In this document: positions 6,903-14,600 of the stretch, in pieces
Layout: each line of letters begins with the position of its first letter
Numbering within the stretch: the stretch's first letter is position 1
Origin: a virus
Virus record (IMG/VR): IMGVR_UViG_3300044732_000968
Location: 1 to 20,384 of that record
Length of the DNA stretch: 20,384 nt
Strand: one strand, 5' to 3'
Notes under the pieces: model-generated
Told to the model about the DNA's origin: nothing
Seen by the model: only the letters and a program-made list of their open reading frames with translations
The model's database searches: none
Position numbers and translations under genes: made by a program

Positions 6903-9230
6903 TTACTTGATCAGATGTGCAACGACTTTAACAGCCGAGTTGTTTCTCAGCTGAGCCATTGTGATGTCTACGTTAGCGCCATTAACAGCTGCAGTGAATG
7001 TTCCGAGAGGAGCTACTGTGTTCGCTCCGCCTGATGATGGAGGAGAAGCCACAACGCCATAGACAGCAACATATGCGTCCGTTCCATCGTGAGCAACGAC
7101 CATCTCAGCGATCTGGTTGTTACCAGCGTTTGATGCTTGAACCATCAGCTTACCTGTTCTGTAGGTAGCCTTAGGGAAGCTATAGATCAGTCTCGGTGAA
7201 GCAGTCGTTCCGATATCGGCGATAGCAACTACATCGATGACATAGTCAGAGTTGATGGTTGCGTTACCACCGATAACTGTATTGCCTACAAGGTTTGATG
7301 TACCCGAGACTCTTAAATTGCCACCAACGTTTGCAGTGCCAGTGAGGTTGAGGAAGCCACCGATTGTAGCATTCGTACCAACTCCAAGAGTTGTCCCCAC
7401 GTTCGCTGTTGTAGATACATCCACGAACCCTGTGATTGATGTGTTACCAAGCGAAGCTGTATTAGCTACAATCAGCTGACCGTTTGCAACAACATTGGCT
7501 CGGAAGTTCGCAACGCCGCCAACATTTGCCGTTGTCGATACATTGATGAAACCTGTAAGGCTAGTATTACCACCAGCGATTGTGGTTCCTACTTGTAGCG
7601 ATCCAGCAACGTTTGCAGAAGATGAAACGTTAATGAACCCTGTTACAGTCGTGTTACCTGTGTCGAGGGTGTTGTTGATAGTAACTGTGCCACCAGCAAC
7701 TGTAGTTCCAGTAATTGCAACGTTACCAACAAGGTTTGATGTGCCTGTGACTCTTAAATTGCCGCCAACGTTTGCAGCACCTGTAAGGTTAAGGAATCCA
7801 CCAATCGTTGCGTTAGTGCCAACTCCAAGAGTCGTTCCTACGTTCGCTGTTGTGGATACGTCAATGAAACCAGTAACTGTTGTGTTGCCAAGTGAAGCAG
7901 TATTGGCTACAATCAACTGACCATTAGCTACTACGTTAGCTCTGAAGGTTGCAATACCACCAACGTTAGCAGTGGTCGCAACGTTAAGGAAGCCGCCAAT
8001 GGTAGCGTTTGTACCTACAGTGATTGTGGATCCGACATTAACAGCTGCAGATACGTTAGCAGAACCAGTGATGTCAAATGCTACAGTAGGTGTTGAGGTG
8101 TTGATACCTACTCTATTCGTAGCCGCGTCTACAAACAATGTTCCAGCGTCAATGTTGACGTTACCAGTAATTGTATGCAGAGTTCCGACGATAGCAGCGT
8201 TTGCCGCAACGTTGAATGCCGTTCCACCAATTGCTGTGTTAGTAGCAGTAGAGTTACCTGTGATAGTAATTGCTGATACAGATGTGTTCGAGCGAAACAC
8301 CTGGCTGGCAGCAGTTACTGAAAGATTAGCTGTTGACGTTACAGACGTGCCTGTGATACCAACGTTAGCAGCAATGTTGAAATCTGTACCACCAATAGCC
8401 GTATTAGTTGCTGTCGAGTTACCTACAATCGATACCGCTGTAACTGATGAATTAGACTTAAATACTTGGGAGTTAGCAGTTGATACTAAGTTAGCTGATG
8501 ATGTTACAGCAGCTCCCGTAATAACTACGTTGGCTGATAGAGCAGCATTTGAGGTGATATTAAGATCTGTTCCGCCAATTGTAGTATTGGTAGCCGTCGA
8601 GTTACCAGCAATTGAAACAGCAGTTACAGAAGAGTTAGACTTAAATACTTGTGAAGCAGCTGTTGAAGTAATATTAGCCGATGAAGTGATAGCCGAACCA
8701 GTTACAGCAACATTAGCAGCAATGTTGAGGTCTGTGCCTCCAACCGCAGTGTTGGTTGCAGTTGAGTTACCAGTGATAGCAATAGCTGTGATAGATGAGT
8801 TAGATTTGAACGACTGAGTGTTCGATGTAACAGTAATAACTCTTGCCGTTGCTACTACATTAGATGTAATGTCTAGCTGCGTGCCGTTAATGAAAACGTT
8901 TGCACCGGTAGCTGCAATATTGGCTGTGAATGTAGTATTAGAAGCAACATTGACTGCTGCTCCTGTGAATACGGTATTGGAAATGATTTCTAGATTAGCA
9001 GCAGTGCTAGTAGTGCCACCACGAAGAGCAGTTTCAGCAATCAGTGTGTTAGCAGCAAAGCTACCATACAATCTTGCGTTGCGCTGAGCTGCTGTAGTGC
9101 CCGTGTTTGCAAAGGTAGCATTGGCAGTGATTACTTCTGTCGACAACGCATCGAGCAGCTGATTGGTACGGATGACCCATGTACCAAATGTTTCTGTGGT
9201 TGTGTCAACATTAGCTACATATCTAGCCAT
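6903..9230 (-). CDS. Repetitive tail fibre-like structural protein (775 aa)
   Basis: The head (1-140) starts MARYVANVDTTTETFGTWVI, a start often seen in T4-like appendage proteins. Residues 141 to about 350 hold four imperfect copies of a 55-61 residue unit (FKSNSS, then GNSTATNT, then IGGTDLNIAANV). A second repeat field follows, with strand-turn units such as VGTNATIGGFLN and TGFINVSTTANV, including an 80-residue duplication 147 residues apart. The final ~110 residues form a distinct domain, including FPKATYRTGKLMVQ, EMVVAHDGTDAY and the end VKVVAHLIK, a known conserved C-terminus of marine T4-like fibre proteins. The middle probably folds as an elongated beta-solenoid or trimeric fibre. 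AGGA lies 8 bases before the ATG, within the end of the preceding gene. There are many Asn-x-Ser/Thr sites. Receptor and partner are unknown. Confidence 0.8.
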   Translation of the reverse strand: MARYVANVDTTTETFGTWVIRTNQLLDALSTEVITANATFANTGTTAAQRNARLYGSFAANTLIAETALRGGTTSTAANLEIISNTVFTGAAVNVASNTTFTANIAATGANVFINGTQLDITSNVVATARVITVTSNTQSFKSNSSITAIAITGNSTATNTAVGGTDLNIAANVAVTGSAITSSANITSTAASQVFKSNSSVTAVSIAGNSTATNTTIGGTDLNITSNAALSANVVITGAAVTSSANLVSTANSQVFKSNSSVTAVSIVGNSTATNTAIGGTDFNIAANVGITGTSVTSTANLSVTAASQVFRSNTSVSAITITGNSTATNTAIGGTAFNVAANAAIVGTLHTITGNVNIDAGTLFVDAATNRVGINTSTPTVAFDITGSANVSAAVNVGSTITVGTNATIGGFLNVATTANVGGIATFRANVVANGQLIVANTASLGNTTVTGFIDVSTTANVGTTLGVGTNATIGGFLNLTGAANVGGNLRVTGTSNLVGNVAITGTTVAGGTVTINNTLDTGNTTVTGFINVSSSANVAGSLQVGTTIAGGNTSLTGFINVSTTANVGGVANFRANVVANGQLIVANTASLGNTSITGFVDVSTTANVGTTLGVGTNATIGGFLNLTGTANVGGNLRVSGTSNLVGNTVIGGNATINSDYVIDVVAIADIGTTASPRLIYSFPKATYRTGKLMVQASNAGNNQIAEMVVAHDGTDAYVAVYGVVASPPSSGGANTVAPLGTFTAAVNGANVDITMAQLRNNSAVKVVAHLIK
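7288..7529 (-). repeat. Direct repeat copy 2 in the 775-aa fibre gene
   Basis: About 242 bases nearly repeat 7729-7970, offset by 441 bases (147 codons). The protein copies differ at few residues, such as LTGTANVGG against LTGAANVGG, while many third codon positions differ. The duplication is therefore not recent, or the protein is under constraint. Confidence 0.8.
7729..7970 (-). repeat. Direct repeat copy 1 in the 775-aa fibre gene
   Basis: Partner of the repeat at 7288-7529. Both encode FRANVVANGQLIVANTASLG and then TTLGVGTNATIGGFLNLTG. Being in frame and the same length, the pair could recombine to shorten or lengthen the fibre by 147 residues. Confidence 0.8.
8181..8810 (-). repeat. Four imperfect 55-61 residue repeats in the fibre shaft
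   Basis: Units start at residues 141, 196, 257 and 312. Each has F(K/R)SN(S/T)S, an Ile/Val-rich strand, an invariant GNSTATNT, then GGT and NIAAN or a close variant. The second unit carries a six-residue insertion (near ALSANV). The fourth fades after about residue 350. The regular spacing suggests one solenoid or fibre-knob element per unit. Confidence 0.8.
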
Positions 9231-9231
9231 C

Positions 9232-9414
9232 TTAATTCCTGTTAATAACTTGAGCCAGTAGGGCTTTGATTTCTGTCAGCTCGTTCTTGAGGCTATTTAC
9301 TTCCTCAGAGACTTCTCGAGACCTTTTATCGGCCTCGCGTTGACCGAGTAGAGCCTTATAATAACTATCATCAGTATTTATAAGGATGCCCTGTGAGTCC
9401 CTGATAAAAGACAT
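9232..9414 (-). CDS. Small coiled-coil protein (60 aa), unknown function
   Basis: A 60-residue protein, MSFIRDSQGILINTDDSYYK at the start. It is followed by a charged linker (QREADKRSREV) and a C-terminal heptad pattern (VNSLKNELTEIKALLAQVI) that predicts a short coiled coil. Small proteins with a RDxxGxxxNTD start and a zipper-like end are frequent beside structural genes in marine T4-like phages; their role is not established. Its ATG overlaps the stop of the 722-residue gene as TAATG, and its stop is 1 base from the next ATG, so it is coupled on both sides. The sequence also holds a perfect late promoter at 9375-9382. Confidence 0.72.
   Translation of the reverse strand: MSFIRDSQGILINTDDSYYKALLGQREADKRSREVSEEVNSLKNELTEIKALLAQVINRN
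9375..9382 (-). promoter_or_regulatory. T4-type late promoter, perfect TATAAATA, inside the 60-aa gene
   Basis: The minus strand reads TATAAATA at 9382-9375. It lies within codons for Leu-Ile-Asn-Thr of the small gene and about 145 bases before the ATG of the 775-residue fibre gene, which would let the fibre genes be transcribed without the baseplate genes upstream. Confidence 0.6.
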
Positions 9415-11582
9415 TATGCAGAGACCCCGATTACCTGAATCTGATCAATCTTTGGAGCAATGTACGTACTATCAGAAAGGAACACTACCTTGATCTGCAT
9501 AGCATTAAACTTATCGAACGTCACCAGCGAAGAGTTGTAGTATCGAGATACGTTATCGTTGGTGATGTTGTTGAATGCTGTGTTGTAGTACTTCAACCTA
9601 TCAACCTTGAAACCGGATCCTACAACATTGTTGTTATTGATGTTTGTAGCAAGCTGAACCGATGAAGATCCAGCAACACTAACGACATCGATGATGTAAT
9701 CTTCTGGAATCAGTGGATTGTATAGCTTTACAACATCTCCAGCAGCCAGGTTAGCTGATGGTGTCACACCTTGAGCAGAAATGGTGTTGCTGCCTAGAGT
9801 CGATGTAAACGTTCCTGCTAGCACTTGAGCCGAATCGGCATAGAGCGGTAGGCCTAGTTCGTAATCTACGAAATCTGTTTCATCATCCTTAGAGCTAAAG
9901 CGACCTTCGTTTTCCTTGTACTGAAGAGGTGTCCAAGCACGATCGTCGAATGCATCAGGATCTGCTGAGTTGTGAACTCTTGCGTATACCTTGATCTCAG
10001 TATTGGCTGGTCTGTATGCAGTCATGAACACGCGAATGTCTTCTGCAAAGCGATTGTTAGCAAAGGATACCTTAGAGGTAATGTGCTTGCTCTCTGCTAG
10101 GTAAGGACCTTCGATTTCAGAATCAATTACAACAGTGTTAGCGTCTGTAGTCGTATAGGTGTTCGAAACCATGTTTGTGATAACGTACATATCAAGAAGC
10201 CGCTCATCAATAGATGGGGCAACATATAGCTCTGCGTTCGATGAAGTAACAGTCATCGTAGTATTGACAACAGCCGATGGACGATAGATCTCATAAGCAC
10301 CATCATCAAGAAGAACAGCTGCCGGTAGGTTTGGGTTATCAACCTCCAGCGAACGCGATTGAATGTACGCGTCATACTGGTTAAGGTTTCGAATATATGT
10401 CTGGTTCACATCAACCTTAATTTGGTTGTTGTAAGAGAACAGATACGAAGCACCGTCCTTGTAGGCAAATGTAATCTTATTTTCGATCGTGCCTTTGGAA
10501 GGAAGGGTAACATCGCTGTTCAGCTTGATACGGTCAGCTGAAAGGTTTCCTACTTCCGAGATTGTGCAATTGGCTAGCGAATCTTCCCCATAGAGAAGAT
10601 TGCTGCCAGCCTGGAATTTGAATGTTGTGTTAGAAGCATTAGATCCCTTGAGATATAGCTTTCTACGAGAAGGGTTATAGTAGTGAACCTGGCCAACTGG
10701 TGGCTTCATCCAATTGGTTCCTGTGTTTGAATGTACGATCGGTGACGTAAGAGTCAATTCGGTATTCGATACAACGTTGAGAACTTCAACCACATCTTTG
10801 TACGAAGTGTTAGACCACAGGACGAGCTTATCCCCTGGAATGATACCAGCAGTGCCAAAGTGAGCCCCACCTGAGGTAGTAGATAGAAGATAGCTAGTGC
10901 CGGATGTAAACTGTACGTTGCCTGTTGAGTTTGCTACAACCTGGAACACGTTTTCACCACCAATGAATCTTCCACTTGGATTGGTGATTGTGAAAAACTC
11001 ATAGCGGTTAGGAATGTATGTTTCAGTAACCGTGTTGGCTGTGTACTGCGCACACTTCAGAGCGAACTTAAGATCCGAATCTGATTGTGGCCTATACGTG
11101 CCCGAGTTAGTAGACAGATAGAGCTTACCATCCTTGACAAGGTTCGAACCAGGCGAAGCGCTGTTCGTGCCCACAAGAGCATCTCCCAGTTTATTGGTCC
11201 ATAGTTGGAAACCTGGATCGCCGAATGTGATAACAATACCGTAGAACCTACCAGTAGGGATTGTCAGAGGTTTGTTAAAACCGAACGTGACAGAGCTTGT
11301 TGCATCGCTATACCCTGGAGCAATCTCATTGTATGATTTGCTAGCGTACACACCTGCAAAGACCTTTGATAGGTCTGGTTCGTTCTCAGTCAACTCACAA
11401 ATACGCACTGTAACAAAGGGGTTAATTAAACCCGTAACTCCTGGCACAGTGAATAGTGGCTTAAAGAACAGGTCAACAGACGTCAGCGTTACCGTCCCAC
11501 TCTTGTTGACGATATCGGGATCAGCATAAAATGTCTGAATCATGCTATAATTTGAAATAGTTGTAACGGGAATACTGGTCAT
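9414..11582 (-). CDS. Virion structural protein, probably baseplate-associated (722 aa)
   Basis: A 722-residue beta-rich protein beginning MTSIPVTTISNYSMIQTFYA and ending KIDQIQVIGVSA. The first ~190 residues look like a beta-sandwich with FVTVRICELTENEPDLSKVF and GRFYGIVITFGDPGFQLW. Later parts contain two copies of a small module with a G-D-x-hydrophobic-x-L turn and a ValVal-Ser-x-x-ThrLeu strand (IPGDKLVLW, then NVVSNTELTL; AAGDVVKLY, then DVVSVAGSSSVQL). These are also present in the neighbouring baseplate proteins. A clear ribosome site (GAAGG, 5 bases) precedes the ATG, and a late promoter candidate lies 29 bases upstream. It follows the DUF4815 gene, as in related phages, so a baseplate or baseplate-fibre junction role is likely; the exact T4 counterpart is not recognised. 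Confidence 0.7.
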   Translation of the reverse strand: MTSIPVTTISNYSMIQTFYADPDIVNKSGTVTLTSVDLFFKPLFTVPGVTGLINPFVTVRICELTENEPDLSKVFAGVYASKSYNEIAPGYSDATSSVTFGFNKPLTIPTGRFYGIVITFGDPGFQLWTNKLGDALVGTNSASPGSNLVKDGKLYLSTNSGTYRPQSDSDLKFALKCAQYTANTVTETYIPNRYEFFTITNPSGRFIGGENVFQVVANSTGNVQFTSGTSYLLSTTSGGAHFGTAGIIPGDKLVLWSNTSYKDVVEVLNVVSNTELTLTSPIVHSNTGTNWMKPPVGQVHYYNPSRRKLYLKGSNASNTTFKFQAGSNLLYGEDSLANCTISEVGNLSADRIKLNSDVTLPSKGTIENKITFAYKDGASYLFSYNNQIKVDVNQTYIRNLNQYDAYIQSRSLEVDNPNLPAAVLLDDGAYEIYRPSAVVNTTMTVTSSNAELYVAPSIDERLLDMYVITNMVSNTYTTTDANTVVIDSEIEGPYLAESKHITSKVSFANNRFAEDIRVFMTAYRPANTEIKVYARVHNSADPDAFDDRAWTPLQYKENEGRFSSKDDETDFVDYELGLPLYADSAQVLAGTFTSTLGSNTISAQGVTPSANLAAGDVVKLYNPLIPEDYIIDVVSVAGSSSVQLATNINNNNVVGSGFKVDRLKYYNTAFNNITNDNVSRYYNSSLVTFDKFNAMQIKVVFLSDSTYIAPKIDQIQVIGVSA

Positions 11583-11610
11583 TAGAACCTTCTGTCTCTT
11601 GTACTGTTCT

Positions 11611-11618
11611 TATTTATT
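11611..11618 (-). promoter_or_regulatory. Late promoter candidate (AATAAATA) in the 50-bp gap
   Basis: The minus strand reads AATAAATA at 11618-11611, 7 of 8 bases of the late consensus. It sits in the only sizeable intergenic gap of the structural series (11583-11632), 29 bases before the ATG of the 722-residue gene. Its intergenic place makes it more credible than a chance match in a coding region. Confidence 0.58.
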
Positions 11619-11632
11619 ACGCTTCAAATGGC

Positions 11633-14600
11633 TTAATACTCTTGAATGTTATTCTGATACTCAAATCCTCTTCCACCACCTCCGGCTACAATTGCATCTG
11701 TCGCTTGATATAGTTGAGTGGGGTTCGAGTCGCCAGTCATAGTTGGAATTGCTGCTGGTTGAGGTTGAGCGGTGAACACTCTCCTGATGTAATTCTTAAC
11801 TTGAATTACCGACTCAGAGCGAGACGAACCATCTGTGTTTTCAATCTTGACTGCCTTTGTTGCTGCAATCATTTGTGTCGCAGCAGCAGCTTCAGAAGTG
11901 ACGTCTACAGACTGGATAGTTGGGTAGTAGTAGTATGTGAATCGCAACTCACCGTTAGCATCTGACTGCAGACCACCATTAAGTATTCTGCCAACTTGCC
12001 TACAATTAGCAGTCTTATCAATACCCTCCATGTAGAACTTATGATCTGTAATCGGTCTTAGACCTGTGATGTGAATATCAAAAGCCTGCTCTGCAGCGAT
12101 AACGCCTGGATCACTTGGGTTAACCCCTGGGCTTCCTGGGTTGAAGTTATTGAAGTTGAAGTTAATGGCATCAGCTGTAATGTTGTTGAGGAATGTCCAT
12201 CCACCATCCCAGAACGACATATTGTATCCAACAGTTGCAGAGAATCCGTTAACATAGCTCTGCTCCGTAGCGGAAACGTCCGCAGGATAGAACAACTTGA
12301 ATCCGTACGTTCCACCTTGACCTTGGCCGCCATGATTCTTGCCCTTGTAGACACGAACCATGTAGTAGCGACCGCTGTCTGGATTGTGTGACCAAAGCAG
12401 CTTAAGCTGATCTTCGTACCATCTGCTGGTGCCGAAGAAGTTATAGCTCTTACCGTTAAGCGATCCAAGATGCTCGAGGCTTCTGCCACCATTAAGGCCA
12501 GTCAGTCCCTTGGTGTCGCGGTCATTTGATGTGATAGCCTGAGCATCAGCACCCGAGTTTCTTATAATGTTAGTCCAAGGACCACCTTCTGTCTGACTCT
12601 GGAATACAAGAACACCAATGTTGTTGTCTCTACTGTTGATGTAGAATTCAGCAGCACCAGCTGATTCGCTGAATGTGTAGAAGTACTCATCATAATAGAT
12701 ACCACTGTCAGAGTTCAGCCTGTTCTTTTCGCTTTCGATAACCGAGATAGTCTGAGTTACAGTCGTGGGGGCTGCGTTCTGTACAACAACTTGTGTGATT
12801 GTAACCGTGCCTGTGGTAACGTTGTTATTACCGCCAGCTACATTCGAAGTTGCATTCGAAGTTGCATTCGAGGTTGTATTCGAAACCACATTTGCAGCCA
12901 CGTTTGCGACTGGCTTAACTGGCGGAACTACAGGACCCGATGTTGCACCTGGTTGAGCAATAAACGACTTTTCAATAAACGGTAGAGAAATGGTAGTACC
13001 TTGGCTCACCGGAATGAGTGGTAGGTTGATCTCTTCGACCTTTGGTGAGAGGTATCCGTCAACGATAGCTGCGTTGTACTGAGGATTAGAAGTCTCTGCA
13101 TAGCTATAGTTATCGAAGCCATCCACAAAGAAGCCGAACTTAAAGCGCTCAAGTGCACTGTTTGCAGAGCTCGGAATTACCTTCTTCTGAGTTAGAGTCT
13201 CGACAAGGGTGAAGGTAACATAGCGCTCTAGTGTTTGTAGTCTTCTATCCAGAGCTCCAATGTCCACCATCGTATAGCCACGTGGCTGCAGGACAGAACG
13301 CTGAGCATCGTTGATAGGAGCACTGACACGATATGCCAGCACTCTACGATTCGAGTAGGTTTCGTTTGCAATTCTGTGGTTAAAGAAGTCAAGTGTTTCT
13401 GCAGATGGCACCTTCGGGTGTGAAGGATATGGGGGAATCTGCAGAATGTTAATTGTCATAGCATCCGAAGGTGCTGCAGGTGCGTCAGGCGATCCTGGCG
13501 TTCCCTTCATAACAGTGAAGTCCCCTTGCTCGTCGATGATTACACGATCCGTACGACCAAGATAGTATTCAACAATACCTGTCAGATTCGAATCAGGAGC
13601 GGGGAACTTCTTATCTGTTGTTCCGAACTTATCAGCTGTTGCCTTTTCCTGTGGATTGATAGGAGCAGAAGCAGCAGTAGAGTTAGGTGTCGCGTTTGCA
13701 ACCGACATAGGACGGAAGTCAAACTGGTCACGTAGATCGTAGTAGTCGCCTCTCGTTCCATACACTTCTGGAATTTCCATAGTGTTGATGGATGCAGCTG
13801 ATGATGCAAGAGTAACAGAATCGTTGATGGTATATGTTCCGCCCGAACCTGGAGCCTTAAGGCCTTCACCAGCAACCGTGAAGTGATCGAACTTTACAAG
13901 TAGGAAGTTAGATGTGGTGATCGCAGTATTAGCATCCGACTTTCTGTACAGATACGACATACCATAGAAGTTTTCGTTCTGGTTGTGATCGATGTAGTAT
14001 TCGTTCGTTATGTCTACGACACCCGCACCACCTGGAGCGAAGTTGTTGTTGGATCCAAGGAACACACCCTTGACATGGAAGATATCAGGAACACCAAGTG
14101 CCCAAGGACCTGTATTCGTTGTAGCGTTGTTCGAAAGCTGAAGACGCACAAACTTGTCACGGTTAACAGTCTTAGCAACTGGTGTCGTGTTTGAAGAACG
14201 AACGTTATAGGCTACAGATACCTTTGTTGCAACGTTGACAGATGCGCCTAGGTTTACAACCAGGTTGTTAGCATTCGCATCAACGTTAGCTGATCTTCCT
14301 GCACGCAGTGAGATTGGAACATACTGCGGGAAGTACATTACAGCGTTGCCGGAATTGTCAACGCCGTTTGTTGTCAGGAACATGAGCGTATCATTAGCCA
14401 CAGAAGCAATTTGTCTTACATCGCCAGAGCTCAATTTAATAAAGTCGCCCGCTTCGAACGTCGAAGTAAATGATGTTGACGTGCCGTTCGCTCTAGTATT
14501 AGCTGCCCATGTCTGAACGCTACCCGCAGCATTAGCGGCGAACTGAACGTTTGCCATAGGAGCAATAATCAGATCCTGCTCTTGAGCTGGTGAAATGGTT

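Noticed and set aside
8181-8810. Regular repeats considered as a CRISPR array
   Set aside because: The repeats are coding, imperfect, 55-61 codons apart and in frame through the whole unit, with no short palindromic repeats or unique spacers.
7972-9087. Long plus-strand open frames (281 and 89 codons) opposite the 775-residue fibre gene
   Set aside because: They are antisense to repetitive coding sequence, have Ala/Val/Thr-rich content that mirrors the fibre repeats, lack ribosome sites and show no family motif. The fibre frame is clearly the real one.
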